This document shows positions 23,934 through 33,377 of a DNA stretch of 64,000 nt, piece by piece. Position 1 is the first letter of the stretch. Each line of letters opens with the position of its first letter. Source of the DNA: Parvularcula dongshanensis. Lineage in GTDB: Bacteria > Pseudomonadota > Alphaproteobacteria > Caulobacterales > Parvularculaceae. Where the stretch lies: contig NZ_JACHOB010000001.1 in assembly GCF_014199615.1 (NCBI RefSeq), positions 496,001-560,000 of the forward strand. Reading direction: 5' to 3'. Below the pieces are notes generated by a model, which had not been told where the DNA came from, ran no database searches, and saw only the letters and a list, made by a program, of their open reading frames with translations. The translations under genes and the position numbers were made by a program.

Positions 23934-24890
23934 ATGACCAAGATCCGCCACTGGCTCGCTTCGGCGAGCGTCCTGATGCTCGCGGCCTGCGCGCAGAGCC
24001 CTGCCCAACAAGCGGAGGCCGAAGAGAGCCTGCCGCCCTACGAGACGCCGGAGAGCCTCGCCGCCGCGACGCAAGGCGAGTCGGACGTCGCCATGTGGCG
24101 CGTCGGCGACGAGGACACGACCGTCTACCTCCTCGGCACCGTGCACCTCCTGCGCCAGGGGACGGCTTGGCAGAACGACGCCTTCGACACCGCCTTCGCG
24201 GCGGCCGATACGATCTACCTCGAGGCGGACGTGACCTCGCCGGCGGCGCAGGCCGAGATGCAACAACTCGTCCCGCAACTCGGCATGAACCCGCAAGGGG
24301 TGACGCTGTCGAGCTATTATGACGAGGAGGAGCTCGCACAGCTCAACACGGCGCTCGAACCGCTCGGCGTGACGGTCGCCCAGTTCGATCCCTTCAGGCC
24401 GTGGCTCGCCGGGCTGACGATCGGCGTTCTCAGCCTTCAGAAGATCGGCGGCGATCCCGCCGCCGGCGTCGAGATGCTAATCGCGGCGGACGCGGCGGAA
24501 GCCGGCAAGACGATGCGGTTCTTCGAGACCCCGGAGCAGCAGATCCGCATGCTCGCCGAGGGGGAGGACGAAGAGCAGGCCGACTACCTCTTGGAGAGCG
24601 CCGAGGACCTGTCGGACATGGAAGGCTTCTACGCCCGTCTGATCGGCGCCTGGTATGACGGCCGGCCGGACGTCGTCGGGGACACGATGAACGAGGCCTT
24701 CAAGGAAGTGCCGGGCGTCGCCGAGACCCTGCTCTACGCGCGCAACCGCAACTGGGCCGACGAACTCGAGACCCTCATTGAGACCGAAGAGGGCACCTTC
24801 CTCGTCGCGGTCGGCGCCGGGCACCTTGCCGGCGACAACTCGTTGCAGGACTACCTCGAAGAGAAGGGCTACGAGGCCGAACGCCTCTAG
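23934..24890 (+). CDS. TraB/GumN-family lipoprotein
   Basis: A 318-residue protein with a lipoprotein signal (lipobox LAAC near residue 19). The family signature is present: TTVYLLGTVHLL at the front, and VAVGAGHLAGDNSLQDYL near the end, which hold the conserved histidines of the proposed metal site in TIKI/TraB/GumN proteins. Likely a periplasmic, membrane-anchored hydrolase or binding protein; substrate unknown. Start at ATG 23934 with AGAGGAGG upstream. Convergent with coaBC, overlapping by 4 bp at the stops. Confidence 0.85.
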   Translation: MTKIRHWLASASVLMLAACAQSPAQQAEAEESLPPYETPESLAAATQGESDVAMWRVGDEDTTVYLLGTVHLLRQGTAWQNDAFDTAFAAADTIYLEADVTSPAAQAEMQQLVPQLGMNPQGVTLSSYYDEEELAQLNTALEPLGVTVAQFDPFRPWLAGLTIGVLSLQKIGGDPAAGVEMLIAADAAEAGKTMRFFETPEQQIRMLAEGEDEEQADYLLESAEDLSDMEGFYARLIGAWYDGRPDVVGDTMNEAFKEVPGVAETLLYARNRNWADELETLIETEEGTFLVAVGAGHLAGDNSLQDYLEEKGYEAERL

Positions 24891-26095
24891 CCCGGCGCGG
24901 GGCCGAGCGCGCCCGCGATGCGCTCGGCCAGCCTGCGGGAGACCTCGCTCTTGGGCAGGTCTTCCCAGGCCTCGTCGCCTTCGCCGGTGATGAGGGTCAC
25001 CGCGTTCCGGTCGCCGCCCATCGTGCCCGTGCCGGGCGAGACGTCGTTCGCGACGATCCAGTCGCACCCCTTGCGCGCCCGCTTGGCCTCCGCGTGCCCC
25101 AGGACGTCGTCCGTCTCGGCGGCGAAGCCGATGACCAGCGCCGGGCGCCGCGAAGCGTGCCTCGCGATCGAGGCCAGGACGTCGGGGTTCTCGGTCAGGT
25201 CGATGGCGGTGAGGCCGCCGCGCTCCTTCTTGACCTTGTGCTCGGTCTCGTAGGCGGGGCGGTAGTCCGCCACGGCCGCGCAGGCGACGAAGGCGTCCGC
25301 CGGGAGGGCGGCCTCGGACGCGGCGAGCATCTGGCGTGCGGTCTCGACGTGCACGGTCTCAATCCCGCGCGGGTCGGGCAGCGCGGTCGGCCCGGCGACG
25401 AGCGTCACGCGCGCCCCGAGCTGACGGCAGGCGCGGGCGATGGCGTAGCCCTGCTTGCCCGAGGAGCGGTTGGCGACGTAGCGGACGGGGTCGAGCGGCT
25501 CGTGCGTCGGCCCCGCGGTGACGACGACGTGGCGCCCAGAGAGCGCCCCGCCCTCGCCCCTGAGCGCGTCTTCAGCCGCGTCGGCGATCGCGGCCGGCTC
25601 CGCGAGGCGGCCATAGCCGAACTCGCCGCAAGCCATCTCGCCCTTTTCGGGCCCCACGAAGAGGGCGCCGTCGGCCTGCAAGGTCTCGACGTTGCGTTTC
25701 ACGGCCGGATGCTCCCACATCCGCACGTTCATGGCGGGCGCGTAGAGAACGCGCTTGTCCGTCGCGAGGAGGAGGGTGGAGGCGAGGTCGTCGGCGAGGC
25801 CGGTCGCGGCCTTGGCGAGGATGTTGGCCGTGGCGGGCGCGATGAGGACGAGACCCGCCGAACGGCTAAGCTCGATGTGCCCCATCGCCGCTTCGTCCGT
25901 CAGGTCGAAGAGCTCGGTGTAGCACTTGGCGCCCGTCAGGCTGCCGACCGAGAGGGGCGTGATGAACTCCGCCCCGCCGCGCGTGAGGACGCCGGTGACG
26001 CCGATGCCCCGCCGCCGAAGCTCGCGGGCGAGCTCGAGTGCCTTGTAGGCGGCGACGCCGCCGCCGATGACGAGGAGGACGGAACGGGTCGTCAC
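24887..26095 (-). CDS. coaBC: Phosphopantothenoylcysteine decarboxylase / synthetase
   Basis: A 402-residue bifunctional enzyme of coenzyme A synthesis. The N-terminal flavoprotein CoaC domain has VIGGGVAAYKALELAR, PATANILAKAATGLADD, YAPAMNVRMW and the catalytic cysteine in EMACGEFGYGRLAEP. The C-terminal CoaB domain has VVTAGPTHEPLDPVRYVANR, SSGKQGYAIA, and KVKKERGG. CoaB joins cysteine to 4'-phosphopantothenate and CoaC decarboxylates. Start is GTG 26095, overlapping the stop of ubiB (GTGA), which gives the common ubiB-coaBC order of alphaproteobacteria. Confidence 0.95.
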   Translation of the reverse strand: MTTRSVLLVIGGGVAAYKALELARELRRRGIGVTGVLTRGGAEFITPLSVGSLTGAKCYTELFDLTDEAAMGHIELSRSAGLVLIAPATANILAKAATGLADDLASTLLLATDKRVLYAPAMNVRMWEHPAVKRNVETLQADGALFVGPEKGEMACGEFGYGRLAEPAAIADAAEDALRGEGGALSGRHVVVTAGPTHEPLDPVRYVANRSSGKQGYAIARACRQLGARVTLVAGPTALPDPRGIETVHVETARQMLAASEAALPADAFVACAAVADYRPAYETEHKVKKERGGLTAIDLTENPDVLASIARHASRRPALVIGFAAETDDVLGHAEAKRARKGCDWIVANDVSPGTGTMGGDRNAVTLITGEGDEAWEDLPKSEVSRRLAERIAGALGPAPG

Positions 26096-27609
26096 GGCGC
26101 AGTCTCCTCGGTCTTGCGGATGGGCTCGCCCCTGATCGCGGCGGCGAGGCGTTCCACCGTATCATCGGAGAGCCTGAGCCCGCCATTGGCGAGCTGCGCC
26201 GCAGCGTTCTCGGCCGCGGCGGCGAACTCGGGGAAGGCCTCGAACAGCTCGCCGGCCGCCTTCGCGTTCTCGCGGAGGATGCGCAGGGTCGCGCGCGGCC
26301 CCACTCTCCGCGTCACGTAGGACCGCACGATGGGCTCCGCCGCGGCCCAAAGGTCGATGTTGGGGTCGAGGACGCGCGAGACGCCCTCGACCACGACCAT
26401 GGTGCGCTGGAGGAGGACGAGCTCGGTCCGCAGGTGCATGTCGAACACCTCGGTCACGTCGAAGAGCTGCTGGAGGACGCGGGACATGTCCATGTCCTCG
26501 GCCGACTTGCCGAAGATGGGCTCGCCGACGGACCGAAGCGCGGTCGCGAAGGCGCCGACGTCGTAGCGGGCGGGGATCCATCCGGCGTCGAAGTGCGCGC
26601 GGGCGGCGGCCTGGTAGTCGCGCCTGATGAAGCCGTAGATGATGGTCGCGAAGGTGCGCCGGCTCTCCTCGTCCATTCGGCCCATGATGCCGAAGTCGAG
26701 GAGGACGAGTCGCCCCTCCTTGTCCACGAACAGGTTCCCCTGATGCATGTCGGCGTGGAAGAAGCCGTCCTCGAGCGCTGACCTGAGGAAGGTCTGCATG
26801 GCGAGGACGGCGAGGCCCTGCCGGTCGGCGCCGCGGGCGTCGAGCGCGCGGCCGTCGGTGACCGGCGTGCCGTCGATCCATTCCGTCGTCAGCACCCTTC
26901 GCGTGGAGTGAGACCAGTAGGTCTCGGGGATGCGGATGCGCGGCTCGTCCTTCAGGTTGTCCTTGATCTCGGACGCGCTGCCCGCCTCGATACGAAGGTC
27001 GAGCTCGACCTCGGCGGCGGCGGCCAGCGTGTCGATGAAGGCGACGGGCCGCATCCGGCGAGCGGGTTTGATGAGGGTCTCGACGATCTTCGCGCCGAGG
27101 CGGAAGACGCGGAACTCCTTGCGCGCCTTCTTCTCGATGTCGGGCCTCAGGACCTTGACCGCGACCAGCTCGCCCGTCGTCAACCGCGCCCTGTGGACCT
27201 GCGCGATCGAGGCGGCGGCGATCGAGTCCGAGAACTCGGAGAACATCGTCTCCAGCGGCCGGCGGAAGGCGCGCTCGATCTCCGCCTTCGCTTCTTCGGT
27301 CGGAAAGGGCGGCATGCGGTCCTGAAGCTCGGTCAGGTCCTCTGCCATCTGCATCCCGACGATGTCGGGGCGCGTCGCGAGGAGCTGGCCGAACTTGACG
27401 TAGGCAGGCCCCTGCCCCGCCAGCGCGCGCGCGAGGCGCTGGCCGGGGCGCAGGTGCCTGTCCTTCGCCCCGATGCGGCTGACGGCGCCGAAGACGCGCA
27501 CGCCGGGGGGGACATACTCGGCGAACTCCGCCGGGATGAGCGCGTCGTGACGCGCGAGCACGCTGGCGGCGCGGACGAGGCGGAAGATGTCGAGGAGGCC
27601 GCGGATCAT
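26092..27609 (-). CDS. ubiB: UbiB-family ubiquinone biosynthesis ATPase/kinase-like protein
   Basis: A 505-residue protein required for ubiquinone synthesis, of the atypical ABC1/ADCK kinase fold. Features: GPAYVKFGQLLATRPD (KxGQ motif), DSIAAASIAQVHRA, DGFFHADMHQGNLFV (catalytic loop) and LDFGIMGRM (DFG). Its activity is ATP hydrolysis in the COQ complex rather than classical protein phosphorylation. Start at ATG 27609; a TTG at 27645 is also in frame. The usual upstream partner ubiE is absent here; infB lies upstream with a strong hairpin between. Confidence 0.94.
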   Translation of the reverse strand: MIRGLLDIFRLVRAASVLARHDALIPAEFAEYVPPGVRVFGAVSRIGAKDRHLRPGQRLARALAGQGPAYVKFGQLLATRPDIVGMQMAEDLTELQDRMPPFPTEEAKAEIERAFRRPLETMFSEFSDSIAAASIAQVHRARLTTGELVAVKVLRPDIEKKARKEFRVFRLGAKIVETLIKPARRMRPVAFIDTLAAAAEVELDLRIEAGSASEIKDNLKDEPRIRIPETYWSHSTRRVLTTEWIDGTPVTDGRALDARGADRQGLAVLAMQTFLRSALEDGFFHADMHQGNLFVDKEGRLVLLDFGIMGRMDEESRRTFATIIYGFIRRDYQAAARAHFDAGWIPARYDVGAFATALRSVGEPIFGKSAEDMDMSRVLQQLFDVTEVFDMHLRTELVLLQRTMVVVEGVSRVLDPNIDLWAAAEPIVRSYVTRRVGPRATLRILRENAKAAGELFEAFPEFAAAAENAAAQLANGGLRLSDDTVERLAAAIRGEPIRKTEETAP

Positions 27610-27647
27610 GGGGCGGCTTGTGAGGGCAGGAACGCCCCGGAGCAAGC

Positions 27648-27676
27648 GGGCCGGGCGGGAAGTTCCCGCCCGGCCC
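27648..27676. terminator. Strong hairpin between infB and ubiB
   Basis: A perfect inverted repeat: left arm 27648-27659 and right arm 27665-27676 (12 bp, GGGCCGGGCGGG / its complement), loop AAGTT. It lies 10 bp after the infB stop. No U-tract follows in either direction, so it may terminate, attenuate or protect RNA 3' ends. Confidence 0.55.
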
Positions 27677-27685
27677 TGATGCTTA

Positions 27686-30331
27686 TCAGTCGAGCGTCCG
27701 CTCGATGCGTTCCACCTGGAAGCACTCGATGACGTCGCCGACCTTGAGGTCGTCGTAGTTCGCGAAGCTCATGCCGCACTCCTGGCCGGCCGGAACCTCG
27801 TTCACGTCGTCCTTGAAGCGCTTGAGCTGCGACAGCGTGCCCTCGTGGATGACGACGTTGTCGCGGAGCAGGCGGACGGAAGCGCCGCGCTTCACCTGAC
27901 CCTCGGTCACGCGGCAACCGGCGACCTTGCCGACCTTCGACACGTTGAAGACCTCGAGGATCTCGGCGTTGCCGAGGAAGGTCTCGCGCAGCTCGGGGTC
28001 GAGCATGCCCGAGAGCGTGCCTTTGATGTCGTCGATCAGGTCGTAGATCACCGAGTAGTAGCGGATCTCCGTGCCCGAGCGTTCGCCTTCCTGCCGCGCC
28101 TGGGCGTTCGCCCGGACGTTGAAGCCGATGACGGGGGCGCCCGACGCATGGGCGAGTACCACGTCCGATTCCGAGATCGCACCGACGCCCGTATGGAGGA
28201 CGCGGACCCGGACCTCGTCGGTCGAGAGCTTCTGCAGCGAGCCGACGATCGCTTCGACCGATCCCTGGACGTCGCCCTTGATGACGACGGGCAGGTCCTT
28301 GATCTCTGCGTCGGCGAGCTGCGCCATCATCTGCTCGAGGCTGGTCCCGGCGCTCTGCGCGTTCTGCTTCTCGCGCTTCACGCGGGCCCGGTACTCGGCG
28401 ACCTCGCGGGCGCGCGCCTCGCTCTCGACGACGACGAACTGGTCGCCCGGCTCCGGCACGCCGCCGAGGCCGAGGATCTCGACCGGCTGGCTCGGCAGCG
28501 CTTCCTTCATCGGCTTGCCGTTCTCGTCGGAGAGAGCGCGGACCTTGCCCCATTCGGAGCCGGCGACGACGATGTCGCCGCGCTTCAAGGTGCCGGCCTG
28601 GACGAGGAAGGTGGCGACCGTACCGCGGCCCTTGTCGAGCTTGGCTTCGACCACCGAACCGTAGGCTTCGCGGTCGGCGTTCGCCGTCAGCTCGAGGAAC
28701 TCGGCTTGCAGCGCGATCGCGTCGAGGAGGCCGTCGAGGTTGGTCTTCTTGAGCGCGGAGACCTCGACGTCCTGGATGTCCCCGCCCATCGATTCGACCT
28801 GCACTTCGTAGCGCAGGAGGTCGGTCTTGACCTTGTTCGGGTCGGCGCCCGGCACGTCGATCTTGTTGACGGCGACGATCATGGGCACGCCGGCGGCGCG
28901 CGCGTGACTGATCGCTTCTTCCGTCTGCGGCATGACGCTGTCGTCGGCCGCGACGACCACGACGACGATGTCCGTCACGTTCGCGCCGCGCGCCCGCATG
29001 GCCGTGAAGGCCGCGTGGCCCGGCGTGTCGAGGAAAGTGATCTTGTCGCCCGACGGCGCCTCGATCTGATAGGCGCCGATGTGCTGCGTGATGCCGCCAG
29101 CCTCGCCCGAGACGACGTTCGCCTTGCGGATCGCGTCGAGCAGCGAGGTCTTGCCGTGGTCGACGTGGCCCATGATGGTCACGACGGGCGGGCGCGGCTT
29201 GAGCGCCGCGTCGGCCCGGTCGGGCGCGATCAGGCCCTCTTCGACGTCGGCTTCGGAGACGCGCTTCACCGAGTGGCCCATGTCCTCGACGATGAGCTGC
29301 GCGGTGTCCGCGTCGAGCGTGTTGTTGGCGGTCACCATGTGACCTTGCTTCATCAGCTCCTTGATGAGGTCCGTCTGGCGCATCGCCATCCGGCTCGCGA
29401 GGTCCGCGACGGTGATGATGTCGGGGATGACGACCTCGCGGACCTGGGGCTGGTTGGAGCCGCCGCGCTTGGCCCGTGCCGCCTTCTCGCGTTCGCGCGC
29501 CCGGCGGACCGAGGCCAGGCTGCGCTGGCGGTCGTCGTCCTGCAGGGCGTTGGCGATGGTCAGCTTGCCGGTCCGGCGCTTGGGCGCCTCCTTCTTGGAG
29601 GTGTCCTGTCCGCCGAAGCCGCGCTTCTGCTTGATCCGGCCGCCGAGCGCGGAGAGCGGATCGTCCGAGTCCGCCTCGACGGAGGGCGAGTCCTTGCCGC
29701 GGCCCTTCGGCGCCGTGCCGGCAGGCGCGGTCTGCTTGGCTTCCTGGCGGCGCTTGCGCTCAGCCTCCTCGGCGTCGAGCGCCTTGCGGGCCTCTTCCTC
29801 GGCCTTCTTACGGGCCTCGGCCTCGACGGCGCGCTTCTTCTCTTCGGCTTCGGCGGCCTTGCGGGCCTCCTCGAGACGCGCGCGCTCCTCGGCTTCGCGC
29901 TTCTCGCGCTCCTCGCGCTCTTTCGCCTCGCGGGCAGCCTTCTCGGCCTGAATCTTCTTCGCCTGCGCGAGCGCCATCTGACGGCGCTTCGCCTCCTCGT
30001 CGGAGAGGCGGCGCACGACCTTGCCCTGCGGCTTGGGCGGCACGGTGCCGGCACGGCCCGCCGAGGCGGCCGGAGACGGCTTGGGCGTCTCGCGCTTCTC
30101 GACCGGCTTGCTGACTTTGGTCTGCGTGGGCGCGCCGTTGCCGCCGCTCCCGCCGCCCGGGTTCACCACACGGCGCTTCTTGACCACCTCGACGGTCTTG
30201 GTCCGGCCGTGGCTGAAGCTCTGCTTGACCGACCCCGTCTCGGTCGATCCGCGCAGGCTCAACGGCTTCCGGCCTCCGGAGCGGCCCTCTTGTCGTTGAT
30301 CTTGCGGTCTTTCTTGCGTCTCGTCGCTCAT
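27686..30331 (-). CDS. infB: Translation initiation factor IF-2
   Basis: An 881-residue GTPase that brings fMet-tRNA to the ribosome. A long N-terminal region is very charged, with an Ala/Glu/Lys/Arg-rich coiled-coil stretch of roughly residues 115-195. The G domain shows [29 protein letters not shown] and [10 protein letters not shown]; domains II-IV follow, with [15 protein letters not shown] and [20 protein letters not shown] near the C-terminus. Start at ATG 30331 with GACGGAG ahead. Third conserved gene of the nusA-ylxR-infB block, here separated from nusA. Confidence 0.97.
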   Translation of the reverse strand: MSDETQERPQDQRQEGRSGGRKPLSLRGSTETGSVKQSFSHGRTKTVEVVKKRRVVNPGGGSGGNGAPTQTKVSKPVEKRETPKPSPAASAGRAGTVPPKPQGKVVRRLSDEEAKRRQMALAQAKKIQAEKAAREAKEREEREKREAEERARLEEARKAAEAEEKKRAVEAEARKKAEEEARKALDAEEAERKRRQEAKQTAPAGTAPKGRGKDSPSVEADSDDPLSALGGRIKQKRGFGGQDTSKKEAPKRRTGKLTIANALQDDDRQRSLASVRRAREREKAARAKRGGSNQPQVREVVIPDIITVADLASRMAMRQTDLIKELMKQGHMVTANNTLDADTAQLIVEDMGHSVKRVSEADVEEGLIAPDRADAALKPRPPVVTIMGHVDHGKTSLLDAIRKANVVSGEAGGITQHIGAYQIEAPSGDKITFLDTPGHAAFTAMRARGANVTDIVVVVVAADDSVMPQTEEAISHARAAGVPMIVAVNKIDVPGADPNKVKTDLLRYEVQVESMGGDIQDVEVSALKKTNLDGLLDAIALQAEFLELTANADREAYGSVVEAKLDKGRGTVATFLVQAGTLKRGDIVVAGSEWGKVRALSDENGKPMKEALPSQPVEILGLGGVPEPGDQFVVVESEARAREVAEYRARVKREKQNAQSAGTSLEQMMAQLADAEIKDLPVVIKGDVQGSVEAIVGSLQKLSTDEVRVRVLHTGVGAISESDVVLAHASGAPVIGFNVRANAQARQEGERSGTEIRYYSVIYDLIDDIKGTLSGMLDPELRETFLGNAEILEVFNVSKVGKVAGCRVTEGQVKRGASVRLLRDNVVIHEGTLSQLKRFKDDVNEVPAGQECGMSFANYDDLKVGDVIECFQVERIERTLD

Positions 30332-30538
30332 ACGTCTCCGTCAGGACCGCCGAGCGATCCGGATGTCTCAACCCAACAAGGCCGGTGGGCCGCCTGGCCG
30401 TCTCTCATGGCGCCCCGTCAAGCCGGGTCGCCGTGCGCGCCTTACCCTCTGGCGTTGGGCCCCGAAGTCGGGGAAGCGCCCCGATAGACGGGAAAGCCGC
30501 GCTCGTCCACCGTCCCGCGCGTGAAGCTTGCGTGATGC
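30332..30538. other. infB upstream spacer
   Basis: A 207-bp gap between ylxR and infB on the same strand. A short hairpin (CCCCGA 30460-30465, TCGGGG 30468-30473) is present near its middle. It could hold an extra infB promoter or leader; nothing more is recognisable. Confidence 0.3.
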
Positions 30539-31147
30539 TCAACTTTCCACGTGGAACGCGGTCCAAAGCCGCACGGCCTTCAAAGCCGACGACGCCGGAC
30601 CACCGCGCGCGAGCCCGAGATGGACCGCGCCCAGTTCGCCGATCGCGCCGCTCAGCACGTCGCTCTCGACCGGAAGGACGATGTGGGGGACCTGCCCCGC
30701 CGCCGCAAGACGCCCCTTCACCTTCGAGACGCCGTCGGGCGACGCGTCGAGCGGCGTCAGGTAGGCGGAGAGCTTGGAGGCGCGCTCTCTGACCGCTTCG
30801 AAGCCGACATGGAGGACCCCCGCCCGGCGGGCGAGGCCGAGCGCGCGCAACGCCTGGTCCCGCAGGAGGCTCTCGACCTGGTCGGCGAAGGCGTCCGGTT
30901 CGGCCGGAACCTCCGTGGGCGCTTTGAAGGCCCGGGAGAAGGCCTTCTTTCTCGCCGCGCCGACGAGACGGGCGCGCGAGGCGCCGATCCACGCGCCCCG
31001 GCCCGGCAAGCTGCCCCTGAGGTCGGGAACGACCGCCCCGCCGGGCCCCCGCACGAAGCGCAGAGCGAGGGCGCCGGGCGGCAGCGCCTCGCCGGTCGCG
31101 ATGCAGCGCCGGTCGTTATGGCGGGTCTTGTCGATCGAAGCCTCCAA
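30539..31147 (-). CDS. YlxR (DUF448) plus L7Ae-like RNA-binding protein
   Basis: A 202-residue protein. Residues of about 8-70 form the YlxR domain: HNDRRCIATGEALPPGAL, then GAVVPDLRGSLPGRGAWI. From about residue 85 an L7Ae-like domain follows: LRALGLARRAGVLHVGFEAV. This two-domain form is the usual alphaproteobacterial partner of nusA and infB; YlxR influences RNase P and transcription in other bacteria. The C-terminal domain ends with AVHLGLARGGPASSALKAV. The link to nusA is broken here by an opposite-strand UrcA gene. Confidence 0.88.
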   Translation of the reverse strand: MEASIDKTRHNDRRCIATGEALPPGALALRFVRGPGGAVVPDLRGSLPGRGAWIGASRARLVGAARKKAFSRAFKAPTEVPAEPDAFADQVESLLRDQALRALGLARRAGVLHVGFEAVRERASKLSAYLTPLDASPDGVSKVKGRLAAAGQVPHIVLPVESDVLSGAIGELGAVHLGLARGGPASSALKAVRLWTAFHVES

Positions 31148-31403
31148 GCGGTTGGAGGGGCAGCTACGCCCCAGAGGCGGTTCTCGCCAAGTGCGTTCTG
31201 AGCGACGCCGCGCACGCGTCTCTTCCGCCCCGCAACGTCCGCCTACTGTTCTTCGGCGCGCCGCCAGGTCCTGGCAGCGGTCGATCGTTCGAATTCTATA
31301 CTTTGAAATACAGAGGAATTAACCAGGATACTTAAGCACAGGGAAACGCCTCTCTCTTATAACGCCCCCCGTAAACTACAGACCTTCGGGGACAGGACAC
31401 ACC
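31148..31403. other. AT-richer divergent region between ylxR and UrcA
   Basis: A 256-bp region that must carry the promoter for ylxR-infB (leftward) and for the UrcA gene (rightward). The right half is noticeably AT-richer than the surroundings. A candidate UrcA promoter is described separately; I see no clear leftward promoter. Confidence 0.45.
31303..31332 (+). promoter_or_regulatory. Candidate sigma-70-type promoter of the UrcA gene
   Basis: TTGAAA (31303-31308) and GATACT (31327-31332) are spaced by 18 bp, about 70 bp ahead of the UrcA start codon, in locally AT-rich sequence. Confidence 0.4.
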
Positions 31404-31718
31404 ATGAAGAAGATTTACCTGCCGGCTCTTGCCGCGATCGCCACGCTCTCTGCGACCGCTTATGCGGGCGACGTGACCGTCTCGGTTCACTCGGGCGACC
31501 TCGCCTCGGAACGAGGCGTGGCGGAGACTTACGCCAAGATCGAACGGACCGCCGAAGCCGCCTGCGGCACGAAGCGCCGCACGTCCTTGCGGCAACACGC
31601 CGCCGCGGAGCGCTGCCGCGAGGAGCTCGTCGAGGAGATCGTGTCGGGCTTCGACCATCCGGTCCTGACCGCATGGCACGCCGGCGCGGAACGGCCGAGG
31701 CTGGCCCTCGCGGACTGA
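31404..31718 (+). CDS. UrcA-family exported small protein
   Basis: A 104-residue protein with a signal peptide (MKKIYLPALAAIATLSATAYA) and the UrcA pattern: VSVHSGDLASERGVAETYAK followed by KIERTAEAACGTKRRTSLRQ and a second Cys in AERCREELV, likely a disulphide pair. The family is common in Caulobacterales and Sphingomonadales; function unknown. GGACAGGA precedes the ATG. The gene lies on the opposite strand between nusA and ylxR, splitting a normally continuous operon, and ends at a strong terminator. Confidence 0.85.
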   Translation: MKKIYLPALAAIATLSATAYAGDVTVSVHSGDLASERGVAETYAKIERTAEAACGTKRRTSLRQHAAAERCREELVEEIVSGFDHPVLTAWHAGAERPRLALAD

Positions 31719-31750
31719 CGACCCGCCCTACGCCGCCGACCCACAAACGA

Positions 31751-31794
31751 GAAGAGGCCGCGCCCGGCACGAGCCGAGCGCGGCCTCTTCTTTT
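31751..31794. terminator. Bidirectional intrinsic terminator, UrcA and nusA
   Basis: A 13-bp perfect inverted repeat (31751-31763 and 31778-31790) with an inner CGGC/GCCG stem is followed on the plus strand by TTTT. It lies between the convergent stops of UrcA and nusA. Confidence 0.8.
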
Positions 31795-31807
31795 CGCCCC
31801 CGGGTCT

Positions 31808-33373
31808 TCAGGCTTCGGCCGGCTCTTCTTCGACATCCCAGCCGACGCGCGCGCGCGCTTCGGCGATCATCGCCTCGGCCGTCTCGGGACGCACGCGGTA
31901 CTTCTCGAGCATGCCTTCGTAGTGCTTCTTCTCGCCCTCGACCCGCTCGGTCCAGCCGGTCAGGTCGTCGGTGACGCAGCCCGCGAGGTCCTCGACGGTC
32001 TTCACGCCTTCCTCGGCGAGCGCGACCACCATCTTGAGATCGAGCCCCTCGATCGTGAGGAGGTCGTCCTCGACGCCCATCTCGCGCCGCTTCGCGTCGA
32101 GCGCCTGACGCTCGTTCTCGAGCCACTCCTGCGCGCGCGCCTGCAGCTCCTGCGCGGTCTCGTCGTCGAAGCCCTCGATCATCGCGATCTCGTCGAGGTC
32201 GACATAGGCGATCTCCTCGACCCGCGCGAAGCCCTCCGCGACGAGCAGGTTCGCGATCATCTCGTCGACGTCGAGCACCTCCATGAAGAGGGCGGAGCGC
32301 TCGGCGTACTCCTTCTGGCGCTTCTTCGCTTCTTCCTCTTCGGTCATGAGGTCGATCTCGTAGCCGGAGAGCTGCGAGGCGAGGCGCACGTTCTGGCCTC
32401 TGCGCCCGATGGCGAGCGACAGCTGATCCTCGGCGACCACGACCTCGACCCGCTCCATCTCCTCGTCGAGGACGACCTTGGCGACCTCGGCGGGGGCGAG
32501 GGCGTTGACGATGAAGGTCGCGGTGTCCTCCGACCACGGCACGATGTCGATCCGCTCGCCGGCGATCTCCGAGACCACCGCCTGAACGCGGGACCCCCTC
32601 ATACCGACGCAGGCGCCGACCGGGTCGATCGAGCTGTCGTTCGAGTAGACGCCGATCTTGGCGCGGGAGCCCGGATCGCGCGCGACCGCCTTGATCTCGA
32701 TCACGCCGTCATAGACCTCGGGCACCTCCTGCTCGAACAGGCGCGCCACGAACTGCGGATGCGTGCGCGAGAGGAAGATCTGCGGCCCGCGCGGCTCGCG
32801 GCGGACATCCGCGACGTAGGCCCGAACGCGGTCGCCCTGGCGCAGCGGCTCACGCGGGATCTGCTGGTCGCGGCGGATGACCGCCTCGGCCCGGCCCAGG
32901 TCGACGATGACGTGGCCGTACTCGATCCGCTTGATGAGGCCGGAGATGATCTCGCCCTGGCGGTCCTTGAACTCCTCGTACTGGTTCTCGCGTTCGGCGT
33001 CGCGGACCTTCTGGGTGATGGTCTGCTTGGCCGCGAGCGCCGCCACCCGGCCGAAGTCGACGGGCGGCAGGGGGTCGGAGAGGAAGTCGCCGAGCTCGGC
33101 TTCGGGGTTCTGCCGCTGTGCGTCGACGAGGGCGATCTCGGCCGAGTCGTTCTCGACCGTCTCGACGACCTCCATCAGGCGCCAAAGCCGCGTCTCGCCG
33201 GTCTGCGGATCGATCTCGGCGCGGACGTTCGTCTCGGCGCCGTAGCGCGAGCGGGCCGCGCGAGAGAGCGCGTCCTCCATCGCCTCGATCACGATCATCC
33301 GGTCGATCGACTTCTCGCGCGCGACCGCGTCGGCGATCTGCATCAGCTCGATCTTGTTGGCTGTCACGGCCAT
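31808..33373 (-). CDS. nusA: Transcription termination/antitermination factor NusA
   Basis: A 521-residue RNA polymerase-associated factor. The N-terminal domain (MAVTANKIELMQIADAVARE) is followed by S1 (GEIISGLIKRIEYGHVIVDL) and KH domains: DPVGACVGMRGSRVQAVVSE and EDQLSLAIGRRGQNVRLASQ. The C-terminus has the helix-hairpin-helix acidic repeats: VAEGFARVEEIAYVDLDEI and LAEEGVKTVEDLAGCVTDDL. Start at ATG 33373 with GGAAGGA upstream. Follows rimP and a small membrane protein gene; probably co-transcribed with them. Confidence 0.97.
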   Translation of the reverse strand: MAVTANKIELMQIADAVAREKSIDRMIVIEAMEDALSRAARSRYGAETNVRAEIDPQTGETRLWRLMEVVETVENDSAEIALVDAQRQNPEAELGDFLSDPLPPVDFGRVAALAAKQTITQKVRDAERENQYEEFKDRQGEIISGLIKRIEYGHVIVDLGRAEAVIRRDQQIPREPLRQGDRVRAYVADVRREPRGPQIFLSRTHPQFVARLFEQEVPEVYDGVIEIKAVARDPGSRAKIGVYSNDSSIDPVGACVGMRGSRVQAVVSEIAGERIDIVPWSEDTATFIVNALAPAEVAKVVLDEEMERVEVVVAEDQLSLAIGRRGQNVRLASQLSGYEIDLMTEEEEAKKRQKEYAERSALFMEVLDVDEMIANLLVAEGFARVEEIAYVDLDEIAMIEGFDDETAQELQARAQEWLENERQALDAKRREMGVEDDLLTIEGLDLKMVVALAEEGVKTVEDLAGCVTDDLTGWTERVEGEKKHYEGMLEKYRVRPETAEAMIAEARARVGWDVEEEPAEA

Positions 33374-33377
33374 GGGG

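Noticed and set aside
27845-30487. 880-codon open frame antisense to infB
   Set aside because: Shadow of infB codon bias; the minus-strand IF-2 motifs are unambiguous.
31319-31335. TTAA-N9-TTAA near the UrcA promoter considered as a CtrA site
   Set aside because: Spacing is 9 rather than 7 bp.
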